From Azadirachta indica (Eukaryota > Streptophyta > Magnoliopsida > Sapindales > Meliaceae), in the NCBI GenBank assembly GCA_022749755.1, contig CM040451.1, positions 3,982,871 to 4,046,870 on the forward strand: a stretch of DNA of 64,000 nucleotides, read 5' to 3'. The translations under genes and the position numbers were made by a program. The notes under the pieces are model-generated. The model did not search any database. It was given only the letters and a program-made list of their open reading frames with translations, and had not been told where the DNA came from. Shown piece after piece: positions 35,479-48,100 of this stretch. Positions within the stretch are counted from its first letter, which is position 1, and each line of letters starts with the position of its first letter.

Positions 35479-37599
35479 AGCAGTTTAGTTTATTTTCTTC
35501 CAATGTTTTAAATAAAATAACCCAATTTATTTATCTAATTAAACATTGCTCATTGATTGAAATTTGTATTGATAGTAAAATTACTGAACTTAATTTATGT
35601 ATAGGTTAGTCTTCATATCATAACAATTGATAACTATTCTCATCTTCAATTCATGCTTTCATATATTCATGAGATAAGAAAGAAAGATTGCATAATTATG
35701 TCATTATTTGGTCTCGTGAAATAATTAAGAAATAATAAATTCTCAATAAAAATGTAATTAATTTGGACGTTGATAATTAACTAAATGAAAGTAAAAAATA
35801 ACATACACAATAAAGGTAATAACCATTTGTAAAATTATCATCACACTTTTTTCGAGAAAAATATAATTTGTGTTATTAAATCAAAATTTTTCCCGAAAAT
35901 TAATATTGTTTTAAAAATTAAGAGATCCAGAAAAACTTTTCATTTATATAAAAGGTTATGATCTTGTATATAATAGAGATTAAAATTTTAATATGATTTC
36001 TGCTTAATATTAAATTAAGAATTCAACAATAACCTTCTCCTTTCTTATTATGATATTTTATTATAATTTTTGGATGAAATTAAATACTTATCTCCTTTTT
36101 CAATGGGAAAGGGGTTTGATATCAAAATATAAATTTAAATATATATATTTCTTGTAAATTATAGTAGTACAAAATTAAATATATAATAATTATTTCAGTA
36201 TTAGATACAAATTATTAAAATGTAAACAAGAATTTTTTTAATTATTTTCTGCTTATTATATTTCTGATTTGGATTTTTTGAGACAAAAGCAAAATCGAAC
36301 AAAAAATTTCAAATTTTTAAGTTTGAAAACCAAAATTTAGATCAAATTACATAAAGAATCGGACCAAACTTATCGATTCCAATTTGGTCTAGGTCGGTCT
36401 GATTTTTCTACTGAATCCTAAAAAATATAATTAATTTATATATCGATAATTAACTCAATGAAAGTGAACATGAACAATAACACTAATAATTCATTTGTAA
36501 AATCATTATCACACTTTTTTTTTTGAGAAAAGTATAATTTGTTTTATTAAATCAAAATTCTTCCTTAAAAATACTAATAAAAATTATAATGATTTCTTAA
36601 AAAATTGAGAGATCAAGAACAAATTTTCAATTATATAGAAGGTTATGGTTTGTATATAATAGAGATTAACATTCTGATATGATTTCTGATTGAGATTAAA
36701 TTAAGAATTCACCAATAACCTCTTGTTTTTTTGTTCCAACATTTTAATTAAGTTTTGGTTGAAATTAAATGTGTACCTCATTTTCTAAGGGGACTGGATT
36801 TTCTATTAGAGTAGATTTTCTCCGAATAGGAGCAAATTTTGCTCATCTTGGACGTACACTTTTCTTGCTAAATTTATGCTTATAATTTGTAATGTCAAAA
36901 AAAAAAGGCATAATATAAAAAATTAAAATCAATATTATTATAGCATATTCTAAATATTTATGTTGAGATAGCAACATATTTTAATTTCAAATATGTATGC
37001 GAAATATTGGACTAACACAGATTGTTTGATGTTTCTCAAATCATAGGTTTTTTAAAAAAATAAAAAAAGTATTTGACCTAACAAATAATATTGCAATAAC
37101 TTATTCATATTTCTAGTTCGTTGACAAGTCCTACTTCATAACGAGGGTAGTCATCTCCTATAATGAAGATAAAAATCTAATAAATTATAAATAAATATGT
37201 AATGTATGCTGTAAAAATAATTTTGCAAATTTCAAATAGAATGCTGACTTTTAATGTAGTACTTTAAAAAGAAAGTAGCTAAAATTTATTTTTAATATTG
37301 AATAAAAGTTTTTAAAAATCAATTTTAACAACTCATCCTAAAATAAATTTTTACAAATAGGGAAAAAATTGCATTTTAAAATTTGACTTTGAAAAATAGT
37401 TTTGTACATTCTCAAAATATAATTCTAAATAGATCTATCTCATTGTAAACTCTATAAGTCCAAAATTAAACATAAAAAAAAAAATTTGGGTTCTAATTAG
37501 AAAATACAAATTATTAAAATTGAAATAAGAATTTTATCTTTTTATTAATTTTCTACATTATATTTTTGTTTCTTGAAAATATCAAAAAAATTAAAGGAA

Positions 37600-39105
37600 A
37601 TCGAATTAATCCACATGCTAAATTGTGATTAGTTGATCGCAGGAATAGGCCTTATGTGGGTCCTAGTATAGTTTAATATTGTTGGGTCTCTATATCGAAA
37701 TTGAGTTTTGCATCTCTTTTGAGTTGTACGGAGTAAAACTCATCATGTCCCATGGGTCTCACTTGATCACCTGAGAGTTACGATGTTGCAATCTTATGAA
37801 ATTGGGTTGGATTGATCTAGAGACATTTGCTACAACTATTGCTACTTTTGTACCTATAAAACTAAAAAAGGCACAAAGCCCAAATTGTAATTCACAGTGT
37901 GTATGAGAGCAAGCTAATCTTAGTACTAATGTAAAAGAATACAGATTTAATGAGGGATTGCAATTATTAATGAATCATATTAATATCAAAGAAACCATTT
38001 TGTGGAAGAATTCAGCACGACTATTTACAATTTTATGAATCTAAGGCTACGAAAAAGATGTTTTTGGAGTCAAAATTAATTAGGTTAACATTGCCGGAAA
38101 GACAATAGTACACTAGGGTAATGTGTAAGGTTGACTTGGAGACGAAGAGATAGCCAAAAAACAAGTCAAGATTGCCAGCGTTGCTGTGAAAAAGAAGATG
38201 CTCTTCAAAGACGTACTCTCTAAGGAATTTCAACTAATAAATGTTTGACCCTTTGAATGTGGAATAATGTATTTTTATATAGTATGTGTGTAGAGTTGCA
38301 GTCAGACATAATTAACTCATGCAATTCTATTTTAATACAAGTCATCTCCTTAACACAAGATTTTATTTAGGAATTAAATTAGTATAATTAAATCCTAACT
38401 AAAAGTGTTGTTTAAAGACTAATCCTTGTAATAGAATACTTTATGCTAAATAATCCCATTTAAAATAAAGTACTTATTTTAGCTAATCTTAAAGTAATTA
38501 AAATAAACTTTTGAGATTTTGTATTCTTTATACATTAACCTAATTATATAATGAATCTTTTGAGCTGAAATATCATAAGGAGACTAGGTCGTAGGGGTAC
38601 TTTGGCCCACGACATTATATTGATTTAGGCTAAAGTGTAACTTAGACCCATTTGTACTTTTTTAATACATAACCTAGATAAAACGATATACTTTTAGTTT
38701 AGACTTGAGTTCGAGCCCATGATTAAATTTCGTATATCAACACTCTTATCATTCAAATATTACTAATTAAATTAACACCATTTCACATCAACACAATACA
38801 ATTACATATTATATTATATTGTCTGTCTACAACTAAGGGCACTTCACAACTTCTTTGGATTCTTAAACAAGCATGTTTAGAACTTTAAATTTTGCAGGTG
38901 ACATGATAGTTGACATGACTTCATAAGGGTAAAAATGTAATTATCTTAAAATTAACACTTTCAGCTCATGGAGATGATGTTAGAAAGTATCAAGATATTA
39001 GCAATACAACAAGAAAGTATTGGAGTATTTTGAGAAACAACAGGGGAGAAACGGTCATTCTCCCTATACATTACATACTAGATCATATACTTTGTATCAT
39101 CGATC
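37600..39105. other. Intergenic 3' of the diterpene synthase, no supported gene
   Basis: A TATATAAAAATAC motif on the minus strand (near 38280) precedes a 66-codon open frame (38233-38033) that lacks an ATG and has no recognised domain. Nothing else was seen. Confidence 0.4.
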
Positions 39106-39111
39106 TTTATT
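39106..39111 (-). terminator. Poly(A) signal of the diterpene synthase
   Basis: AATAAA on the minus strand, 66 nt beyond the TGA at 39179-39177. Confidence 0.5.
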
Positions 39112-39176
39112 AATTTGTTGATAACAACTTAAGGTGCATAAACCCTTACAAACATTAATTGCAGACACACACCAGA

Positions 39177-42100
39177 TCATTCTACTCTCTCAAAGAGTAC
39201 TTTGTCAATGTGGAAATTTACAGTCTTAGTATCACAATTGGCAATATAGTAAAAACTTTTCGCTACTATGAGAAATGTTTGCTTGGCCTCAGAGTTCATG
39301 CCATCTAAGGAATCTTGGAGTACTAACTGCACAAGTTCTTGCATATCTGACTCTATCTCAAGCTTTTTGGTGTTGTCAATATTACTACTGCAGCTTCCAT
39401 TCTCATCTCCCTGAAGAAATTAAATTAGATGACAATTAAATATCAGTAAAAGTAATTTTAAAATTACACATTGTCTGCATACTCATTCAATGAAATTTTA
39501 TGGCTTATATTGACCTTTTGCTTTTGGTAATAAGCAAGTTTGTAGCATATTTTGTTGGTGAGGTGGAAGAGTCGCTCATATTGAGGATGATACAACAGTT
39601 CCTCCGAGAGCCAATTTCCAGCACTTAGATTTAATATTGTTTTCACTAGTAATTCTGCTTGTCCTTGGTGACTATCTCCTTCGACTTTCCATTTCATCAG
39701 CCATTTTTCCCACTGTTTTGTCATAGAAAACAAACGTATGTACAAAAAGTTAACTCATTGGAATCATTAAATTATAGAAGTTATATTGATACCAAATTTT
39801 AACATATGAAATTAACTAGTAAATTATATGAAAAAAAAAGGAAGAAGCCCCTATGTCTTTGCTTTCCATTTTTTTATATATTTTTCTATTTTCCTTTTGA
39901 TTGGTTCTCTCAAAATTTTAATCTTAATGAGATTCGAGATTCTGGTACACAAGTTCATAACTTGAAACTCTATTTCTATTTATTAGGTTAGAACTAATGG
40001 TTAAAAAAACTCTCTTATTCCCTGAGCTCAACATGTGTAACCTAGAGAAAAAAATAAAGGTCTAATAGGATAAAAAGCCTAAGAGAATATAAGTTTCAAA
40101 GACATGAAACCTAACAAATTTATTTTTATTTTCAAAAATAATCAAAACAATTAATATATTCAGTATATATGATGATCATAAGATACTGCGTGAAACAGGT
40201 GGCAGGTAACATCTGGATTTTGTGTTGTCTGTGAACCAAATGAGTCGTAAATCAGCTTCCGAAGCAAGGTTCCAGTGAATTTTTGTCCTGTTTTGTTTGA
40301 GTTCAAGCTCCTGCACACACACACACACACACACATATTAATTCATATATTTACTACACATGTAAATTAAACACTTACATTTAAGAATTAACATTCTAAT
40401 ATGTAGAAAGAAAATATATAGTTGCATACATACGTTTGAGCATTAGTGCAATATTTTTTGAATTCATCAACGAAGGCTTTCCTTTGCTGATGATGACTAG
40501 AATCCTTGTTGTTGTGGAAATACTTGGCAATTGTCTCCACCAAGATTGCAGTCTTAGCCCAAGCAATTCTTTGCCGCGACCTTTCTGGTTCATATATGCT
40601 TGCTGATGCTAGAAAATATGCTAAAAGAAGATCTCTTTTGCTTGTCCCGAAATTTTCAAGCTGCCATTCTGTATACCATCTGTGCATTGCATGCATGCCA
40701 TAGTATATATAATTCTTTAATTTGTATACGTATCGCTGATCCTAGATTTTTGCACGATGGCCACTACAAGGTATTGTCTGCTTTGGCCCTGACGATCTCA
40801 TGGTTTTGTCCTTCAAGCCCTCGTGGCATAAGAAGCTTATCACGAGAGCCCTTGTAGAAGACAAAGCCGTGAGCCCAGTCATGACCAAAATAAACAATAC
40901 ATCGTCATAGCCATAGTGCAGAAATTTGGCATCAACACATATATATGAAAATTTTTAATGTGTCAGCATGTTTTACTGATCACATGATCACACTTACTTT
41001 TGCATACTGATCCATTCGATTTGATGTGTGGCTTGGCAATTGTTGTAATCTAATTTTGCAAGCTCAAGATAGTCATTATTGCTGATGTAGGGCATCCTGC
41101 AGGTTGATTAAACAATCATATTTTTATTAGACTTAATTATAATACTAATTTAAACTAATTAAAATGGATTAATTTCATTTTGGTCCTTAGGGTTCAAAAA
41201 GGTCATTTTAATTGACATATTACACATATTAGATAAAAATATAAATTCTAATTTTACCCTTTTATTTGTTAAAAAATAAAGATCAAAATTAATATGTAGA
41301 TAGTATAATGACTTTTATAAATTTTAAGATTCAATTAAAGATTATTAATATTATATAAATTAAATTAAAAATTATCCTATCTCACTAACGGTTAAAATCT
41401 AACATAAATTTAGCTACAAGACCTAGCTAATATTAACCAAAACAATTTGAACCTAAATGTTAATTTTCAATAAAGTTAAGTATCTATTTATATAATATGT
41501 AAACTATGCAAACTAAAATAATATTATTCAAAATATTAAGAATCGAAATAAAAGTATCCCAATTAAAAATCAATAAACTACATTCAACTTAGAAAGCATA
41601 AATACATATGGATCTACCTGTAAAGGGTCTTGCCAATCCAAACGTCATCTTCTCCCCCGTATTGATCTATGTAAAATCGTGACTCAATTCTCGACAAGCT
41701 TGCGTACCATGGAACCTTCAATGCGTAAGCCACCTGCAGTCAATATTATTACATTTAACATACAATTCACTAATTATACAGTGTCGAGTCACGTTAGATC
41801 CTGCAGAGGGTTCTTAAAGAATTGAAAATTTTGTTTTTTAGTAAAAGTATCAATTTGATCATTTAAATTTTATTTTTTCTGTTTTGATCCCCATAAAATT
41901 TGAATCATTACATTCTGAACCCCAGAACATGAACTCTACCTCGGCCACTGTATTTTCGTACCTCTCCAGGTAAGTCCTTAGCGATGACCCATTTATCTAG
42001 GAGCTTATTAGCTGCCAATTTTCCTCTTAAAAAATTTTCTGAAAACTGCCTGGCCTTTTCAAGGATTTTCTCTCCAGGGAATGAGACCTGGGTAGCTCTG

Positions 42101-45100
42101 TACAGGTTGAATGTTACAGTAAGAGCCTGCTGGCTAGTCTCTCCGGGAAAGCAGAAGAACTCACCACCTTCCTCAAAAGGCTGAAACACATCTGTACCAT
42201 GCATGCATGCCCAAAATTAAAGCTACTCATCAAAAAAGCTGAAACACAAATTAAAATTAATTGATCATTCCTTATTTAAATCTAATTAATTTAACTACCA
42301 TATATACCTGAAGAAACATCGTAACCATGTAATCTTAGAAGCCTAAATCCCATAGATGTGTCATCAATATCAGGAAACTGGCTGTTTCTTGCTACGAAAA
42401 CACCCTCTTCATTCCAATATCTGAAATTTAATTAAGTGCAAAACCCAACAAGCTGGATCACTTTTGTGCTATATATCCAATAATTTTTAATAATTAATAA
42501 ACTTAAGTAATTAGTCATACCTGTAAATGTAATCCATACGTTCTTTAATCTCTGGCTGGAAATATCTTGAAACTCCTAAGCGCTGCAAGCGATCCACAGC
42601 CCAAAGTTGTTCGAACATATCAACCGGATAAAAGGATGGGACTGCATTGAAATTGAAAACGAGAATTAAAGTTAATTACTATCGAGGATTAATAAATTAA
42701 ATTTAATAAAGGCGGTTTAGTATATTGTATTGTACCTCCCCCATTGAATATTTGGACAACTTGTGTTAAATATTTAAGGCAATTTTCATCTTTAGTTTGC
42801 ATGAAAGCATAGGCAGTGGAGGATAAAGAGCACAAAAACGATCCGTCCTGGAACTGCAATTTCAGAATTTTTGCCCAATCCAAGTCTGGCATTCCTTCCA
42901 AACTAAAGAGTAGTGTTGTGGGCACACTATGTATTTTGTCTCTTGGTACTCTATATATCCCACAAGCCAACAAAATAAATAAATAAATATTGCTCTTAAA
43001 CAGCACAAATTCGTAATTTTTATAATATGAAACATATATATATATATATATAGAGAGGGGGGAAAGGATCAACAATTTCATATTATATATATTTTTATAT
43101 TAATTATTGATTGTTAAATAGATGCGCCTTTTATAATTGAGATTAAATCTAACATATGTAATTAATACACATATCCGATTCAGTTTCAATCACTAGAGAT
43201 ATTTAAATTCAACATTTTACAAAATAGTGTAACAATAGGTGCAAAATATGTGGCCACTAATCCATCCCTTGTGTGGGTGTGTGTATAATATTCCTGATAG
43301 AAGCTTGAATATATAGTTATGAATAATTATCTACCTTTTGATCCTTTCATTTCTCATGGCAAAGATCTTTTTCAAGACATGGGAGTCGTCAGGCACTTCA
43401 ATACCTAAACTCTGAGCTATTTCAAGGAGGGAAGGGAAAGCAACTTCAAATCCAGAAGTCGTGTGTTCTTCATTTTCATTTCCGAGCCTGGATATGTTTT
43501 CTTTCAAGAAAGATATGCCTAGTTCAATAACAAAAATTAAACAGTACGTTCCATGTTAGGCTAAATGATCGATCTTATATATAGAAAATATATATGGGCT
43601 CATTAGATATATAATTTCATTTTTCAATACCTTTTTCATACTTATCCTGATGAATATTATTCCAGGATTTGAGTGCTACAACACAAGCCAAGGTGTTGAG
43701 CAACCGATCGTGAGCTAAAAATATTTTGTCTCCCCATGAACCATCGGGGAGTTGATTGTTGGCAATCCATTCGAGGCAAGATGGAAATTGAGGAGAATCA
43801 TCTCCACCATTAACATCTTTAATCAGAGCAACCCATGCTGTATCATAAGGTGATATGCTGATGTCTCCGTCGTCCATTGAGCTCAATATGGATTTAATAG
43901 TACGGACATATTTCTCAATCTCATAATCCGATGTCGAAGAGGAAACCTTTTGAGAAACCAAAAAAGAAAAAAAAGAGAAAAATTAATTTGCTCCTTTTCC
44001 AGGTTTGAATTTGTTTATTATTTAATATGTTTGATAATGCTGGGTGTGTAGTCAATATATTTCCTATTTTATTGTGTTTTATTCTTACCTACCCATCACA
44101 AACATTTCATTATATATATATATATATATATTGTGAAGTGTAGTGACCTAGGAGGCACTCATTTCTGCCCATATATGTTGACCAAACAAAATTATAGCAT
44201 GAGATTTTTTTAATTTAGGGGCAAGCTTGTGTTAACAGAAAGATGATTCTTTTAAGAGTAAAATTGACTTTTGATACTATTAAAATTAAAATAAAAAATA
44301 AATGTTAAAAAAGTAATTAGATAAACATAATAAAATTTAATTTCATTAATATCATTTGTTTCATTTCTTTCTTTTTCATCTTACCCTCTTTTTTATTCTC
44401 TTTCTTAAGACTAAAAAATCACCGGTCGTCGAAGGATGGTGAAGAAGAGTCCAACCCTATTTTTTCCTTTTTTTTTTCATCACTTTTGCTGGATCTTCTG
44501 CCCACACTGTTGTGGTCATCTATAAACAGCCAATTAACTCAACATCTGCCAGCCAAACTCTTTCTTTTCTCTAAAGAAATCTACTTTCCAACAACATTAT
44601 CTAATTATCACTATTTGCCATACTCCACTATTAGTGACAGAGGCGCGTTGTTTCAGTGTTATTACAACAAGTTGTTGAGGAGTTCGATTGTGAATGGGAG
44701 AGAAAGTGAAGATGAATCACGAGAAGATAAAGATGTCAAAAGGAGGAGAAAAGTTGGAGGATGTAATGGGGAGAAGGGATGAAGAGGAACTGCTTGTGTT
44801 TGAAAATGGTTCGTTTCAGATCAAGGGTGATGTGAAGCTTAGGTTTAAAGCGATAAGAGATCTTAGGGAAGGTAAAACACTAATGAGTTTCTTGATAGTG
44901 CTCCAAGGTGATAATTTAAACATACAATGAAGGAGTTAATTGGGTTTATTCAAGTTGTGGATGCTCAGGAGGTTTATGGTTTGGCTCTAACTTAATGAAA
45001 CCTTATTTTTGTCGAATTTGGGATAATTCTCGCAACTAATGATCTATAAAAGAAAAGAAAATTGTAGGGATACTGGTTTTCCGATAAAAATTCTTTGATA

Positions 45101-48100
45101 CTTAAGTTAGAGAAGGTTGTTTGAAACTTAATTTTAGTAAGATAGAATTTTGATAGAGTTTTGACTGAGTGAAAAAAAATGTATGAACTTGTTTCCACTT
45201 TATTGATCCTTTTATAGTCAAAGTCGTAAAAATCATTGTATTTTCCATGGGAGGTTGAGAATTAGTACGAGAGTTTTTACGGTGATGGGATAATGGGTAG
45301 TTATCCCTACGATTTTTCCGCTAACTACCCTTTTTATTTGTTAGTCATCACCTTCCTATGTGGCAACCTTCCTAACCTAAACTTAAGATAATTACACCCA
45401 CTTTGACCACTAAAATATAGATGATTATAAGAAGGGGAGTAAATAAGGTTTTTAACAATTATTAACAACAAATTTGAATAATAACCCGAACACAGAAAAT
45501 ACAATATATGTAATACAATAAAGAAATATAGAGTTAAAAGCTTGAACACTAAATTTATAGTGGTTCAACAAACTCTGGGCCTCCATCCACTTCTTCAAGT
45601 TCCACTAGAATATTTCACTAAAATTACGTCTTGAACACATGAGATTTCAAGATATAACCAAGGGTATTGTATCCTTTAACTCTTACAAATATTTGCTTAC
45701 CCTAAATACTCAACTAGAACCTCAACCAAGTAAAACACCCACTTCTTTTATTTTTGCACAATCGAAAATCGAATCAAAGAGAAAGGACCTAAATATGTGT
45801 ATGACGAATATAAGTATAAGTAACACAAGTATAAGTAACACAAATCAATGATCTTGAATATCCAAATATGTGTATGACGAATTCAGGCCCAAGAATGTGA
45901 TTTTGAATGTTGTAAGCACTTAAGGTCTCTAAAAAATGTATTCGTAATCATTATTTGATGAATAATAAGTCCTATATTTATAGTTTGATCAAAAACTAGC
46001 TGTTGAGGTCCAAAAGTTTAAAATTTTAAAAAGTTTCGAACGATTAGCAAGTTAATCTCCGTCGATTGATTTAGGAATCAAAAACTCAAAAGTAAGAAAT
46101 TAGAAAAAGTGGCGGACTGATTTTGCCATATTAATAGATCAAAGAGGTCAAAATGTTAGACTTGTTTTCACACCCATTTTGCCATAAGTTCAATCGAAGA
46201 ATATTGTCGAATATTGTCAAAATAGTAGACCAAATTTTCAGTTCTCATGAACCAATATAGATCGATACGTCTAAATCGGATATAAAAATCTAGTTTCAGA
46301 CAAGTTTGAAACTATTGCATTTTGTCACCTTTTTCTGGTTTAAAATCTTTACGTTCTGGTTTGTTTTTTAAGCCTCCGAACATTTATTTGGTTCAATTTA
46401 AAAAAAAAATCCTTGACCCCCTTAGAGTTTAAGTTAAATACCTATTTTCTCTTGTTGTTTCAAAATTGTTCTTTACCCCCTAATTTGAGGTTTTTTTTTC
46501 ATTCTATCCTCAGTAATGCAAGTTGAACTGGTTCAACTTTAAATCAGTTTGAAGTCAAACTAGTTTTCTTAAAAACCATAAAAAAAATGAGAAACATCAT
46601 TGCAATTTGAACATAGGAATTCAATTCAAAAATTTCTCTTACTTATCAATACTGTACTAATATCCTTACTATTAAAAATGTTTACATTCACGTTAATATG
46701 TCTCTTATCAGATATGCTTTAAAAGATTTTTTAAAATTTTTCTTTTATAAAATAATTAATATACTTAAACCACATTTTTAAGATTAATTTAAAATTAAAT
46801 TTTATTTCTTTAGTAATAATATATAATTTTATTATTAATTTAAAACTATTTTATTTTTTAAAATTAGTTCTTTTAAAATATTTTTTAAAAATAAATTAGT
46901 TTATTGAATTTTATAATTATTAATAAGTAAAACAATATAATAATAATGGTGATGATGATGATGATAATGAAATTTTAATTATTTTAAATTATGAATGATT
47001 ATACAATAATATTCAAATTATAAATTTTACGTATTAGTAATAATTATTTAAAAAAAAAAAACAAGTATGTTTATAATAAAAATAATTTTACTAAAATTAA
47101 TATATTAAATAGATTTACTATCGTGAAAATAATTTTAAAAATAATAATAAAATATTATAAATAATAATAAAATTATATGAAAAAATGCCTATTACACCTA
47201 AGGTTTGGGCTAACTACCCAATTTTACCTTATGATTTCTTCCAATTTTGCCCTTACAGAATCTAATTTGAACCACTAAATCAAATCGAACCAAAATCAAT
47301 AAAACCGAACCTTTGAACCGTCAAACCGAACCATTCTTTTAATATTCAAATATATGTAATTTATATTTTTTAGTTTAAAATAATTTAGATTTAATAATTA
47401 AAATTAAACATTTATAATTTATATTATTAACTAATTATTAAATAATAACAATTATACGTAGAAATTAAATATTTTTGAAATTTTAAATTTTTTTAAAAAT
47501 AAATAATTTATAATCAAATTGATATTATAAAATTTAAAAAATTAAATAATAATAATTATTATATGTAAAAATTATATACATTTTTTGACTTTTAAAATTA
47601 ATTTTTTTAAAAAATAAATTGTTTATAATTAAATTTATTTATTAGAAATAACTCATTAATAATTGTAATTATCTTATATAAATTGAATTATTAATTTATT
47701 TTAAACATGATTTATGGGTTAATTTAGGAATAGTTTTAACTTAAAAATAACTTTTAACTATAATTTTAATTTAGAAAAAAATTTAATAATTTTTTATAAT
47801 TGTTATTAATTATAATTTTAGAAATTTATTAAAAATTTCTAAATTAAAATTATTATTTACTTATAATAATTAAAAAATTATAATCATTAGAAAATTATTA
47901 AAAATATTTATAATTAAAAAAATTAATTTTAAAAGTTTCAAAAAATATATTTAACTTTTTTATATATAATTATTATTATTTAATTTTTGAATTCTTATAA
48001 TATAAATTTGATTATAAATATAATTATTTTTTAAAACAAATTTTATTTGCTAGTTATGAAAAGTTTTCATTGACACGATGATCCGTGATTGACTTATTGA

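Larger units (their letters stand above)
27540..37600. repeat. Array of degenerate direct repeats, interrupted by a LINE
   Basis: Recurring blocks in the same orientation include AAGATTGCATAATTATTTTA near 28079, 30641, 34544 and 35686; GGTTATGGTCTTGTATA-type near 28366, 35956 and 36642; and GATTAAATTAAGAATTCA near 28419, 36007 and 36695. Units are about 1-2.5 kb, unequal and partly deleted. No reading frame is conserved. A decayed transposon cluster or a local tandem duplication series would both fit. Confidence 0.6.

Noticed and set aside
38033..38233. Possible small minus-strand gene behind a TATATAAAAATAC motif
   Set aside because: No ATG at the start and no recognised motif. The TATA match is expected by chance in such AT-rich DNA.
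40314..40335. (CA)n run as a CRISPR-like or protein-binding array
   Set aside because: Plain dinucleotide microsatellite. Only its position at the splice acceptor is of interest.
44486..44930. Overlapping open frames in intron 3 of the diterpene synthase, considered as a nested gene or an extra exon
   Set aside because: Exon 3 and exon 4 already join in frame without it, and the translations match nothing I recognise.
45545..45650. TTTATAGTGGTTCAACAA...CCTCCATCCAC stretch as an LTR
   Set aside because: Only a resemblance to motifs seen in some plant LTRs. No paired LTR, primer site or coding relic nearby.
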